64,000 bases of DNA. It comes from JACVRN01 sp963715565 (GTDB lineage Bacteria; Acidobacteriota; Blastocatellia; Pyrinomonadales; Pyrinomonadaceae). The stretch's first letter is position 1. Each line of letters starts with the position of its first letter. The translations under genes and the position numbers were made by a program. Below the pieces are notes generated by a model. That model had not been told where the DNA came from, did no database searches, and saw only the letters and a program-made list of their open reading frames with translations. Below, piece after piece: positions 8,904-17,605 of this stretch. The stretch spans positions 4,154,001-4,218,000 of the forward strand of contig OY970256.1 of assembly GCA_963715565.1 (NCBI GenBank), in the 5' to 3' direction.

Positions 8904-10214
8904 ATGCAGAGACCGCAGCTTGCGGAATTTATGAAGCGCATGGCGAGTGATTCCGTCGCCATCATCCCCGGCTCGCTTGAGGCCACACGCTCGAACGACA
9001 CGCACTATCGCTACCGGCAAAGCTCGGACTTTTTCTACCTGACGGGTTTTGACGAGCCGGAAGCCATCGCCGTCATCGCGCCGGGCAGAGAGCATGAGTA
9101 CACGCTCTTTGTGCGACCGCGCGACCCAGAAAGAGAGATTTGGGACGGGCGGCGCGCAGGTATCGAAGGCGCACGCACACACTTCGGCGCGGACGAGGCA
9201 TTCCCCATCAGTGAGTTCACGGAAAAACTGAGCGACATTTTGAACGGCGCTCAAACGCTCTATTACCGCATCGGCGAGGGCAACACGGAGCTTGATCAGA
9301 AGATTATAGGCCAGCTTGCGCGCATGCGCTCTATGGGTCGTCGCGGCATTTCTCCGCCGCAGGCAATCATAGACACGGGCGCTATCCTGCACGAGATGCG
9401 CTTAATCAAGACCGAAGACGAAATCGCGCTCATGCAGCGCGCCGCCGACATCGCTGCCGAAGCTCATCGCGAAGCGATGCGGGAAGCGCGCGCCGGGATG
9501 AAGGAATACGAGATAGAAGCTCTAATCGAATACGTCTTTCGTCGCAACGGCGCTTCGGCCCCTGCTTATTCTTCCATCGTCGGCGGCGGCGCAAACGCCA
9601 CCATTCTTCACTACATCAACAACGACGCGGAGCTGCGTGACGGCGACCTGCTTTTGATTGACGCGGGCGCTGAGTATCAGGGCTACGCCTCGGACATCAC
9701 GCGCACCTTTCCCGTGAGCGGGCACTTCACAGACGCGCAACGAGACATCTACAACCTCGTGCTCGAAACGCAAACGGCCTGCATAGAGATGACGCGTCCC
9801 GGCGTGACGATAGACGAGCTGCACGAGCACTCCGTGAAAATCCTGACCGAAGGAATGGTGCGGCTAGGGTTATTGGATGGCGAGGTTGACAAGCTCATAG
9901 AGGAAGAGAAGTACAAGCAGTTCTACATGCATCGCCTGGGCCACTTTTTGGGAATGGACGTGCACGACGTGGGCCGCTATCACGTAGAGGGCGAGTCGCG
10001 CCGTCTGGAATCCGGCATGGTCATCACCATCGAGCCGGGGCTCTACATCTCAGCCGAGACCAAAGACATCCCCGAAAAATATTTAGGCATCGGCGTCCGC
10101 ATAGAAGACGACGTGCTCGTCACAGACGGAGGCCACCGCGTCCTGACGGACAAAGCGCCGAAAGAGGTCGCAGAGATTGAAAAGCTGATGGAGCAATCAA
10201 AAGCGGCAGCGTAA
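8904..10214 (+). CDS. pepP: Xaa-Pro aminopeptidase (M24B)
   Basis: A 436-residue cytosolic metallopeptidase that removes N-terminal residues preceding proline. The N-terminal creatinase-like domain (residues 1-165, SDFFYLTGFDEPEA) is followed by the pita-bread domain. The dinuclear metal ligands are visible: Asp in LLIDAGAEY, Asp in ASDITRTF, His in HRLGHFLGMDVHD, Glu in ITIEPGLY and Glu in VRIEDDVLVT. The start is set by an AGGAG site at about 8890 ahead of the ATG. The gene runs towards a convergent secreted-protein gene, with a perfect palindrome between them. Confidence 0.95.
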   Translation: MQRPQLAEFMKRMASDSVAIIPGSLEATRSNDTHYRYRQSSDFFYLTGFDEPEAIAVIAPGREHEYTLFVRPRDPEREIWDGRRAGIEGARTHFGADEAFPISEFTEKLSDILNGAQTLYYRIGEGNTELDQKIIGQLARMRSMGRRGISPPQAIIDTGAILHEMRLIKTEDEIALMQRAADIAAEAHREAMREARAGMKEYEIEALIEYVFRRNGASAPAYSSIVGGGANATILHYINNDAELRDGDLLLIDAGAEYQGYASDITRTFPVSGHFTDAQRDIYNLVLETQTACIEMTRPGVTIDELHEHSVKILTEGMVRLGLLDGEVDKLIEEEKYKQFYMHRLGHFLGMDVHDVGRYHVEGESRRLESGMVITIEPGLYISAETKDIPEKYLGIGVRIEDDVLVTDGGHRVLTDKAPKEVAEIEKLMEQSKAAA

Positions 10215-10230
10215 AGAATAAGGTAGAGAG

Positions 10231-10279
10231 AAAGCATTAAGGGCTTGATTGTTATTAACAATCAAGCCCTTAATGCTTT
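10231..10279. terminator. Perfect 24-bp palindrome between convergent genes
   Basis: Two 24-bp arms read AAAGCATTAAGGGCTTGATT followed by GTTA, and their exact complement, with one base between them. The element lies between pepP and the convergent gene at 10278 and overlaps that gene's TAA stop. It probably acts as a bidirectional terminator. Its outer edge AAAGCA/TGCTTT is shared with the heptamer palindromes elsewhere in the window. Confidence 0.7.
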
Positions 10280-11018
10280 AGCGATTGCTTCGGGCGATGG
10301 GTTTCCGTTTAGTGGGCTGGTCAATTATCTCCACGTCTTCCGGTCTCAAGGTCGGGGTCGTGATGGGCGGCTTTTGACCTGCGTTGACAATCCACAACTC
10401 GACCGCCGCTTCTTCGCGGTATCCGCCATCAACTGTCACAATTCGTCTCTCGTCAAGACCGAGCGTTTCGACCAGATACTTTTCGGCGCGCTCCATACGC
10501 GCTTCGGCTTCGGCGGCGCGACTACGTTTCCCTCCGTAAGCAATGATGTAGCCTTGCGCCCCCGGCTCCTTCTCAAGCTGCAACGCGAAATTATGTAGAC
10601 GCGCCACCGCGTCTCTAAAGGGCACATTCCCGTACTGGTCGAAGAGGCGACCCGTTTGTAGCCCACAGGATTGAATCGAGCATGAGGCTTGATTCGGGCA
10701 ACGCGCGGGAAGACCCGTAACCTTGACGGTCGCAGTGTTGGAGGAGCCGCCAATGATTTTGAGAACCAGCGAAGACGTTCCCTGACCGCTGATGATAGGA
10801 TTATCGCCCGCGACGGTCCATTCGTAGCTCAATAGCGCCTTCGGGTCAGCGCCGACTATCTTTGCCGTATAAGTTTGTTCTGACCCGGCTTCCGCCGTGT
10901 CAAAACATTCAACCGTGACGGTCGGGCAGATTCCTAAAGGGGACTGAGCGGGCGTGCTCACGCTCGGACCCGCTTGCAGGATGAGTAGCGCTGTCAGTGA
11001 AAAGATGATTCGTCGCAT
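10278..11018 (-). CDS. Secreted protein with PKD-like and OmpA-like halves
   Basis: A 246-residue exported protein. Residues 1-25 are a signal peptide (IIFSLTALLILQAGPSV). Residues about 30-110 look like an Ig/PKD-type beta domain (LSYEWTVAGDNPIISGQG, LVLKIIGGSSNTATVKV). The C-terminal half (residues 125-215) has the arrangement of an OmpA-like fold: a strand, then an A/E/R-rich helix (SRAAEAEARMERAEKYL), then a strand ending VELWIV. The peptidoglycan-binding residues are not obvious. The ATG at 11018 is preferred because GAGGG precedes it. Cysteines in CPNQASCSIQSCG may pair. Function unknown; probably envelope-associated. Confidence 0.65.
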   Translation of the reverse strand: MRRIIFSLTALLILQAGPSVSTPAQSPLGICPTVTVECFDTAEAGSEQTYTAKIVGADPKALLSYEWTVAGDNPIISGQGTSSLVLKIIGGSSNTATVKVTGLPARCPNQASCSIQSCGLQTGRLFDQYGNVPFRDAVARLHNFALQLEKEPGAQGYIIAYGGKRSRAAEAEARMERAEKYLVETLGLDERRIVTVDGGYREEAAVELWIVNAGQKPPITTPTLRPEDVEIIDQPTKRKPIARSNR

Positions 11019-11032
11019 GAGTCCCTCACTTC

Positions 11033-11992
11033 TCACTCATTATACGACAACTCGGCGACGATCTCGCGCATGGCGGCGCGCCCCTTTTCAACTTCGTCGG
11101 GGCCGAAAGAGACCGCGCCGACCACGGAATGTCCGCCGCCGCCATAGCGTTCGCAGATGGTGGCTATGTTGTGCAGGCGCGGGCGCGGGCTCCACGGGTT
11201 TGAGCCGACGGAGATTTTCGTGCGATACGCGCCGCGCGTCAGCGCCACAGAATAGGTCGTCTCTGGATGCAGATAATACGGGATGAACTTGTTAAAGCCT
11301 TCTATGCCCTCGTCAACCAGATCAAACTGGACGACGCCGCGACTGTAAGCGGCTTTGCGACGGATGATTTCGAGCGTCCGTAGATGCTGCTCCTGAATGG
11401 GACGAAAGACTTGCTGGACTTCTTCGCTTCCGGCCACTTCGTCCAACGGGCGCTCCGTCAAATCCCTGATAATCTTTTCTACAAACTTGTCGTCGGGCAC
11501 GCTTTCAATGACCTGCATTAGTTGGAGCGCGGGCGCTCGCAGCTCCACGCACTGCGCTGCGGATTCGTAGAGCGCGCCGTCTATGATGTGCGCCCATTCA
11601 ATGAGCGGGCGGAGCTGGTCGTCATGAAAGCCAAAGCGCGTCTCGGCGATGTCGGCTATAAATTCCGTGCAGGATTTGCGCGTCGCGTCCAGAAATTTTT
11701 TGCCCGACTGGTCACGATGAAAATGTGCTTCATCTTCCGGCGTGAGAAAAGCGGACTGGTGATGGTCGAACCACCACGTCAGGCGCTCCGAGGTGGAATA
11801 TTTAAAATCCACGATGGCGTTTTCGTCACCGTCGAACATCTCGTCGTCAAAGAGCTGGCCCGGACGATGCAGGAGGCTCATGTATTCGACGTCGGCGTCG
11901 GGGTTGACGCTTGCGCGATAAAAGCGGGTGAAGACGGCTGCCGACGCCACGCCGTCAAAACAGTGCCCGTGATAGAGAACGCGAAGTTTCAT
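11033..11992 (-). CDS. DHH-family phosphoesterase
   Basis: A 319-residue DHH/DHHA1-type hydrolase. The N terminus RVLYHGHCFDGVASA supplies the first metal motif, IVDFKYS the second acidic residue, and WWFDHHQS the name-giving DHH. The C-terminal substrate-binding domain ends with the glycine/histidine motif YGGGGHSVVGA. Family members cleave phosphodiesters such as nanoRNA, c-di-AMP products or pAp; which applies here cannot be told. I chose the ATG at 11992 (MKLRVLYHG) over an ORF start 11 codons earlier, since family members start just before this strand. It lies close upstream of the secreted-protein gene on the same strand. Confidence 0.85.
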   Translation of the reverse strand: MKLRVLYHGHCFDGVASAAVFTRFYRASVNPDADVEYMSLLHRPGQLFDDEMFDGDENAIVDFKYSTSERLTWWFDHHQSAFLTPEDEAHFHRDQSGKKFLDATRKSCTEFIADIAETRFGFHDDQLRPLIEWAHIIDGALYESAAQCVELRAPALQLMQVIESVPDDKFVEKIIRDLTERPLDEVAGSEEVQQVFRPIQEQHLRTLEIIRRKAAYSRGVVQFDLVDEGIEGFNKFIPYYLHPETTYSVALTRGAYRTKISVGSNPWSPRPRLHNIATICERYGGGGHSVVGAVSFGPDEVEKGRAAMREIVAELSYNE

Positions 11993-12104
11993 CTTCAGTC
12001 TTTGAGTTACGGAATCGAGCTTCAAGATTTAAGACGAGAGGATAACCCACCCATTCTACGCACGGCAACAAGCGCCGCGCGCATCTCTTTGGTACTGACC
12101 TGAG

Positions 12105-13061
12105 TTAAGACTTGCTCTTACGCTTTGCCCGCGTGCGGCGCGGTTTGAGCGCGAGCTTGGCGGCCACGGCCTTTGAGCCGAAGTGTTCCCGGCACACGTC
12201 CATAAAGCTCTGGCAGACGGGCGAATCATAGCTCCCGCTCAAACGCGCCAGCCCCAGCTCCCAGTTGATGTGCGCCCCCTCTATCCACAAGGCGGAGAGA
12301 CGCCCGCGCGCAACCTCGTCAACCACTGAGCCGGAGGGCACTATGCCGACGCCCATGTCCGCTTCGACCATACGCTTGATAGCGGCCAGACGATTCAGCT
12401 CCATGGAAACAACGGGCCGCACGCCCGCAGCCTGAAAGAACTGCTCAATCAGTCGGCGCGTGTTGCCGCCGCGCTCGCCAAGGATAAGCTTTTCCCCTCC
12501 GAGCGTGTAAGCGCTGACGACGCGCTCGGTTGCCAAAGCGTGGCGCGGGCTGACAATCGCCACGAGCGCGTCGGCCAGCAGCGTTTCCGTCTTGATGCCG
12601 CGCGCCGTCACAGGCAGCGAGACGAGCGCCATGTCCAATTCACCGCTCAGGATTTGCTGGACCAGCGTCTCGCTCGTTCCCGTCTTGATAAAAATCTCCA
12701 TCTGCGGGTGACGACGGCGCAACTCTTTGAGCACGCGCGGCAGAGCGTCCGTGCTGACGTTGGCCGAAGCCGAGCCGATTCGGAGACGCCCGCGCTCCTT
12801 TCCGGCCATCTCCGTCATCTCCGCGAGCGCCGCATCATGCTCGCGCAGGATATTACGCGCGCGCTCCAACAGAACCTCTCCGGCTTCCGTCAGGAGCACG
12901 CGGCGCGGCGCGCGCACAAAAAGCTGCATGCCCGCTTCGCGTTCCAACTGGCGTATCTGCATGCTGATGGCGGATTGCGTGACGTGCATGCGCTCTGCGC
13001 CCGCCGTGAAAGTTCCCGTCTCGGCCACCGCCACAAAGGCCTTCAGTTGTCTGATCTCCAT
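12105..13061 (-). CDS. LysR-family transcriptional regulator
   Basis: A 318-residue LysR regulator. Residues 1-60 hold the winged helix-turn-helix (MEIRQLKAFVAVAETG, HVTQSAISMQIRQLE), residues 60-85 the linker helix, and residues about 90-295 the periplasmic-binding-protein-like effector domain (RLRIGSAS, LVAIVSPRH, VEADMGVGIVPSG). The last 20 residues are an unusual Lys/Arg-rich tail. It is transcribed away from the amino-sugar kinase gene that starts about 200 bp upstream, so it may regulate that cluster as well as itself. No clear T-N11-A box was identified. Confidence 0.92.
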   Translation of the reverse strand: MEIRQLKAFVAVAETGTFTAGAERMHVTQSAISMQIRQLEREAGMQLFVRAPRRVLLTEAGEVLLERARNILREHDAALAEMTEMAGKERGRLRIGSASANVSTDALPRVLKELRRRHPQMEIFIKTGTSETLVQQILSGELDMALVSLPVTARGIKTETLLADALVAIVSPRHALATERVVSAYTLGGEKLILGERGGNTRRLIEQFFQAAGVRPVVSMELNRLAAIKRMVEADMGVGIVPSGSVVDEVARGRLSALWIEGAHINWELGLARLSGSYDSPVCQSFMDVCREHFGSKAVAAKLALKPRRTRAKRKSKS

Positions 13062-13256
13062 CTTTTTCAGCTATCAGCAGAATTTATCGCGTTAATAAAA
13101 TCTTTTCGTTTCGATTATAAATCATCCGGGACTAAAATACGCTCTTGAAGAATCCGGGAGAACCCGTAAAGCTGGAATCAGGTGAAACGCAAACGAGGTC
13201 CGACAAAGAGAAAGAGCGCTCATTCGCAAACGGTCGTGTTCGCGGGCACGGACAGG

Positions 13257-14201
13257 ATGAGTGCGCTCACGCTGGGCGTGGACGGCGGCGGGACGAAAAC
13301 GCAGGCCGTCATCATGGACAGCGCGGGCAAAGTTCTGGGCGAAGGCCGCGCGGGAGCTTCTAATCCTTTGCGCGTCGGCGTCGCTGCGGCTGCCGCAGCC
13401 ATTCGTGAAGCGGTTGATAAAGCTTGTGACGCGGCTCACGCGTTGGCTTCGGACATAGGTGCAGCCGAAATCGGCTTGGCAGGTGCGCGCCGCGAAGACG
13501 TGCGCGCAAGCATGCACGAAACTCTCACGGAGAGCCTCGGGATAGAGTTGATTGAAGTCGTCACGGACGCGGACATAGCGCTTTACGGCGCGACCAATGG
13601 CGAGCCCGGAATGGTCATCATCGCGGGCACTGGCTCCATCTCCTGCGCGCTGAACCGAAAGGGCGAGCGCGCATGCATGGGCGGCTGGGGACCCGTGGCA
13701 GGCGATGAAGGCAGCGGCTCATGGATTGCTCGACGCGCTTTGCAACAGGTGGCGCACGCGGCGGACGGTCGCACGCCCGAGACCACACTGGTCAAAGCCG
13801 CCTGCGAATATTTTAATGTTGATAGGCCGTATGATTTGCTGGTCGCGCTTTATGCGCCGACGATGACCAACAGCCGCATCGCGGGCTTTAGCCGCAGCGT
13901 GATTGAAGAAGCAAAGAACAAAGATAAAACTGCGCGCGCCGTGGTTGCGGCGGCGGGGCGCGAGCTGGGAGAGCTGGCCGTCTCGCTCGTGCGCCGTTTA
14001 CAAATGCAGCGCGAGCAATTTTCTTTGGCGACAGTCGGCGGCGTTTTTGCGGCGGGCGCGCTCGTGCTCAATCCTTTGAAGCGAGAGGTCGAGCGCATAA
14101 CCCCGCGCGCCCTGTTCACAGAGCCCTTGATGCCGCCCGCCGTGGCCGCCGCGCACATGGCGCGCCGCAAGCTCTTAAAACCGCTCGCCCTTGCAAGCTA
14201 A
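13257..14201 (+). CDS. N-acetylglucosamine/N-acetylmuramic acid kinase (BadF family)
   Basis: A 314-residue ASKHA-fold sugar kinase of the BadF/BadG/BcrA group. The phosphate-1 motif TLGVDGGGTKTQAVI sits at the N terminus. PGMVIIAGTGSISCAL is the phosphate-2 motif and CMGGWGPVAGDEGSGSWI the sugar-binding loop; ATVGGVFAAG is the adenosine motif. The ATG at 13257 places the first motif at the usual distance; the GTG at 13182 would add a Lys-rich 25-residue extension with no family precedent. Because murQ follows within 65 nt, the enzyme may phosphorylate MurNAc as well as GlcNAc, as MurK enzymes of this family do. Confidence 0.88.
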   Translation: MSALTLGVDGGGTKTQAVIMDSAGKVLGEGRAGASNPLRVGVAAAAAAIREAVDKACDAAHALASDIGAAEIGLAGARREDVRASMHETLTESLGIELIEVVTDADIALYGATNGEPGMVIIAGTGSISCALNRKGERACMGGWGPVAGDEGSGSWIARRALQQVAHAADGRTPETTLVKAACEYFNVDRPYDLLVALYAPTMTNSRIAGFSRSVIEEAKNKDKTARAVVAAAGRELGELAVSLVRRLQMQREQFSLATVGGVFAAGALVLNPLKREVERITPRALFTEPLMPPAVAAAHMARRKLLKPLALAS

Positions 14202-14264
14202 AGCGCACCGGCTGTACGCAACGCTATTGAAGAAGAAGCGCGCACGGAGTCGAAACTCATTTCC

Positions 14265-15218
14265 ATGAAGACTGAAAACAGAGAGCCGCAGCTTCCCATC
14301 ACGGAACAGGAAAACCCGCGCGCACGCAATCTTGATTCTCTGTCGGCGCTGGAAATTGTACGGCTGATGAACGAAGAAGACGCGCACGTCGCTTTGGCGG
14401 TCGGAAAAGTTTTGACGGACGTGGCGCGTGCTGTTGAAGTCATCGCGGAGCGACTCAAAGCGGGCGGGCGTCTCTTTTACATAGGGGCCGGAACATCAGG
14501 GCGTCTGGGAGTGCTCGACGCCGCCGAATGCCCGCCGACGTTCGGCACAGACCCGTTGATGGTGCAAGCCGTCATCGCGGGCGGACATAATGCCGTGTGG
14601 CGCGCAACAGAAGCTTCGGAAGATGACGCGTCGGCAGGAACGCGCGATCTGCTGGCGAAAAAATTTGCGGGCACGGACGCGCTCGTAGGTCTCTCCGCCT
14701 CCGGGCAGACGCCCTACACTGTGAGCGCTCTGGATTACGCGCGCTCGCTCGGAGCCTTTACCGTTGCCGTGACGTGTGCGCCCGGCTCGCTCCTTACGCG
14801 CGCCGCTGAAGTGAGCATCGCTCCCGTCGTTGGACCTGAGGTCGTCGCGGGCTCGACGCGTCTCAAGGCAGGCACGGCGCAGAAGATGATTCTCAACATG
14901 ATTTCGACGGCCACTATGATTCGCCTGGGCTACGTCTCGGGCAATCGCATGTCCAATCTTCAGGCGCGTAACGCCAAGCTGCGCGCGCGCGCCGTGCGTA
15001 TCCTGATGAACGAAGCAGGGCTTGACGAAAAGAGCGCGCAGGGTGCTTTGACTGAAGCGGAGGGAGAGCTGCCCGTCGCGATTGTCATGAGCCGCACGGG
15101 ACAGGCGCGCGAGATTGTGAAGCACGCACTGAAAAATTCCAGGGGGTTGATTCCGGAGGCCGTCAGGCTGTTACAGGATTCAGAGTCGGAGCGCGAAAAG
15201 AGTCCGAGGGATGATTGA
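14265..15218 (+). CDS. murQ: N-acetylmuramic acid 6-phosphate etherase
   Basis: A 317-residue SIS-fold lyase that cleaves the lactyl ether of MurNAc-6-P to GlcNAc-6-P in peptidoglycan recycling. Family signatures are clear: PRARNLDSLSALEIV near the N terminus, FYIGAGTSGRLGVLDAAECP, GLSASGQTPY with the catalytic Glu region upstream, and AGSTRLKAGTAQKMILNM. It follows the kinase gene and feeds GlcNAc-6-P to NagA, encoded a kilobase further on the opposite strand. The ATG at 14265 gives a family-length protein. Confidence 0.96.
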   Translation: MKTENREPQLPITEQENPRARNLDSLSALEIVRLMNEEDAHVALAVGKVLTDVARAVEVIAERLKAGGRLFYIGAGTSGRLGVLDAAECPPTFGTDPLMVQAVIAGGHNAVWRATEASEDDASAGTRDLLAKKFAGTDALVGLSASGQTPYTVSALDYARSLGAFTVAVTCAPGSLLTRAAEVSIAPVVGPEVVAGSTRLKAGTAQKMILNMISTATMIRLGYVSGNRMSNLQARNAKLRARAVRILMNEAGLDEKSAQGALTEAEGELPVAIVMSRTGQAREIVKHALKNSRGLIPEAVRLLQDSESEREKSPRDD

Positions 15219-15232
15219 CCGAAAATTAGAAC

Positions 15233-15329
15233 TCACCGCAGAGACGCAGAGATGTCGCAGAGGAGGCGCAGAGATGTTTGATTCAACCTCTCTGCGCGTT
15301 CTCCGCGTCCTCTGCGCCTCTGCGGTGAA
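15233..15329. repeat. CACCGCAGAG inverted repeat
   Basis: Imperfect palindrome whose arms are built from CGCAGAGA-like words with a period near 8 bp (left arm about 15233-15274, right arm 15290-15329). It lies between murQ and the SGNH hydrolase gene. The period and edges differ from the 7-bp elements, so I treat it as a separate class. Confidence 0.75.
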
Positions 15330-15381
15330 TCAATCATGTAGAACCGGTTTGCACATTTAGTGAAAGGCTTCGCTTCAGTAC

Positions 15382-16194
15382 ATGAACACAAAGTTTTTCC
15401 TGCGGGCTGTTCTGCTCTCCATTCTCATAGTCCTGAGCTTGATCATCATCGGTACACAACAGGTAAAGCTGCGAGCTGCCGAGGCCGAACGCGCCGAGCT
15501 GAAAGAGAAGCTCGCTTTCGCGGAGGCTCGTCTAGAAGACCTCGCGACGCCGAAAGATTGGCCGTGGCTCAAACGCTTCAAGGACGAGAACGCGCAGACA
15601 CCGCCTCCGCAGAGCGGGGAGCTGCGTGTGGTCTTCATAGGTGATTCCATCACGGACTACTGGGACAATCCGGAGTACGGAGGCTTCTTTCCCGGCAAGC
15701 CCTATCTCAATCGCGGCATCAGCGGGCAGACCACCGAACAGATGCTCGCGCGCTTTCGTCAGGATGTCATCGCGCTCAAGCCGCGCGCCGTGGTCATCCT
15801 CGGAGGCATCAACGACCTCAATCTGAAAACGGAAGGTGTTCCAATAGACAACCTGTCATCAATGGCAGAGCTGGCAAGAGTGCATCAGATAGAAGTGATA
15901 CTCGCGTCTCTCTTGCCCGTCAGCGACTACAGCCGCGCGCCCGACGGTCAACCGATCATCAGGTCTCAGCAAATTCCACCGGGCAGGATTGTCGAGTTAA
16001 ACAACATGCTCAAAGGCTACGCTGCCGAGCACGGCTTTACTTATCTCGATTACTATTCCGCGATGGTTGATGCACAGGGGATGTTAAAAGCCGAGCTTGC
16101 CGATGACGGGCTGCATCCGAATGCCAGAGGCTACGCCGTCATGCAGCCCTTGGCCGAGCAGGCAATCGAGAAAGCGTTGAGGAAGAAAAAATAG
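15382..16194 (+). CDS. SGNH/GDSL-family hydrolase, membrane anchored
   Basis: A 270-residue esterase-type hydrolase. Residues about 5-25 are an uncleaved signal anchor (RAVLLSILIVLSLIIIG), followed by a short coiled coil (AEAERAELKEKLAFAEARLEDL). The catalytic domain has block I VVFIGDSITDYW (nucleophile Ser), block II around GISGQTTEQM, block III ILGGINDLNL and block V DDGLHPNARGY with the Asp-x-x-His pair, so all four SGNH residues are present. The context in an amino-sugar recycling cluster suggests action on acetylated envelope polysaccharide or peptidoglycan, but that is inference. Confidence 0.88.
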   Translation: MNTKFFLRAVLLSILIVLSLIIIGTQQVKLRAAEAERAELKEKLAFAEARLEDLATPKDWPWLKRFKDENAQTPPPQSGELRVVFIGDSITDYWDNPEYGGFFPGKPYLNRGISGQTTEQMLARFRQDVIALKPRAVVILGGINDLNLKTEGVPIDNLSSMAELARVHQIEVILASLLPVSDYSRAPDGQPIIRSQQIPPGRIVELNNMLKGYAAEHGFTYLDYYSAMVDAQGMLKAELADDGLHPNARGYAVMQPLAEQAIEKALRKKK

Positions 16195-16203
16195 AAACTA
16201 AGA

Positions 16204-16310
16204 ATTTGCGATTTGCGATTTTAGATTTGCGATTGGATAAGGACAAGAGATTAAATTTTAATTCTTTAGTCCGCTTCCAATCGAAAATCGCAAATCTAAA
16301 ATCGAAAATT
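16204..16310. repeat. Heptamer palindrome, word GATTTGC
   Basis: The left arm (16204-16238) repeats GATTTGC/GATTTTA units at 7-bp spacing. The right arm (about 16276-16310) is the near complement, and the AT-rich centre holds TTAAATTTTAATTCTTTAG. It lies between the convergent ends of the SGNH gene and nagA. Confidence 0.8.
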
Positions 16311-16314
16311 TCTT

Positions 16315-17517
16315 TCATCTTCCTTCAAGCGCGGCGTCGAAGGCGACTTGGCCACCGACGATGGTTAGCCTCACGCGGTATTCGTCATCGAGCGCCACAA
16401 GGTCTGCGCGTTTTCCTTCTTCAATCGTTCCGCACTCGCGTTCAAGCCCAAGGAGGCGCGCGGGATTCTGTGCTGCCATCTGCGCGATGTCGCCGTCGGA
16501 ATATCCAAGGGAACGAAGAGTGCGCGCCGCGTCGCTCAGGTTTATAACCGAGCCCGCTAGATGGCCGCGCGCATTTTCGGTGCGGCCCTCGTGAACCGTG
16601 ATGGTCTCGCCCCACAATTGATACTGGCCGTTGCCCATGCCCGCAGGCGCGACCGAATCGCTAATCAACGTCACGCGCTCCGGCTGCTTCACGCGTAACA
16701 GCAATCGCAGCGCTTCGGGATCAACGTGCACGCCGTCGGCTATCACGTCACACGTCGCGTCGTCGCGCAGGAGTCCCCAGCCGACCACGCCGGGCTCCCT
16801 GTGATGCAGCCCCTGCATGGCGTTGAAAAAATGTGTCATGTGATGCGCGCCCGCCGCCGCCGCTTCGTCCAGCACCGCAGCGTCCGCGCGCGTGTGGCCG
16901 AGCGAGACAATCCAGCCGCGCCGCTTCAATTCGGAAATCAACTTGATGCCGCCCTCTATTTCCGGCGCGAGCGTCATCATGTGGCGCGCACCCGCCGTCT
17001 TCAAAACCGGCAGCGCGCTCAAATCAGCCGCGCCGCTGTAGGTGCGAAAGTATTTTGGGCGCAGCGCGCCGCACTGCTCTTGATTCACGAACGGGCCTTC
17101 GTAATGAAGGCCCAGCGCACGCGCGCCGGGTGGCCGCGCAGTTTGTTCTCGTATGAGCTGCGCGACGGCGTGCACCGAACGCTTGTAATCTTCCGTGGCG
17201 GCGGGGACAAAGGTTGGAAGCCATGCTGTCACGCCGTGTTGCGCCAGGTATAGACTGACGCGCAGGAGGTCGTCTGCGCTTGCGTCCATCACGTCAACGC
17301 CCACGGCTCCATGCGTGTGCACGTCCACGAAGCCGGGAAAGAGCGTCAGATGGTCGAGCTTCAAAGTCTTTGCGGCTACGGGAGCGTCGCGTTTGGACGC
17401 AACGAAGATGCGCTTGATGCGGTCGCGTTCGACGACGAGGCTCAACGGGCCGCGTGTGCCGCCGGGCGTCACCACGCGCGCGCCTGTGATGAGCAAAGAT
17501 GCCGCTCCTTTAACCAT
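16315..17517 (-). CDS. nagA: N-acetylglucosamine-6-phosphate deacetylase
   Basis: A 400-residue amidohydrolase that converts GlcNAc-6-P to glucosamine-6-P. The metal site begins with FPGFVDVHTHGAVGVD. LGLHYEGPFVN carries the metal-binding Glu, SLGHTRADA and HMTHFFNAMQGLHHREPG the two metal/substrate His motifs, and LISDSVAPAGM the catalytic Asp. NPARLLGLERECGTIEEGKRADLVALD is the typical beta-domain return. It is divergent from the SIS deaminase gene across about 90 bp, and together they turn MurQ product into fructose-6-P. Confidence 0.95.
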   Translation of the reverse strand: MVKGAASLLITGARVVTPGGTRGPLSLVVERDRIKRIFVASKRDAPVAAKTLKLDHLTLFPGFVDVHTHGAVGVDVMDASADDLLRVSLYLAQHGVTAWLPTFVPAATEDYKRSVHAVAQLIREQTARPPGARALGLHYEGPFVNQEQCGALRPKYFRTYSGAADLSALPVLKTAGARHMMTLAPEIEGGIKLISELKRRGWIVSLGHTRADAAVLDEAAAAGAHHMTHFFNAMQGLHHREPGVVGWGLLRDDATCDVIADGVHVDPEALRLLLRVKQPERVTLISDSVAPAGMGNGQYQLWGETITVHEGRTENARGHLAGSVINLSDAARTLRSLGYSDGDIAQMAAQNPARLLGLERECGTIEEGKRADLVALDDEYRVRLTIVGGQVAFDAALEGR

Positions 17518-17605
17518 ACGCCGTTATCAGAGCATAATAGCCCCGGCGTCTACAACCTTCCCGGCTCGCGAACATGTGTGCGAGCTTCAAAGGAGAGAGC
17601 ATCCC

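Noticed and set aside
17195..17605. N-terminal extension of the SIS deaminase frame
   Set aside because: It is antisense to the N-terminal coding part of nagA. A well-placed AAGGAG site and family-like N terminus mark the start at 17606.
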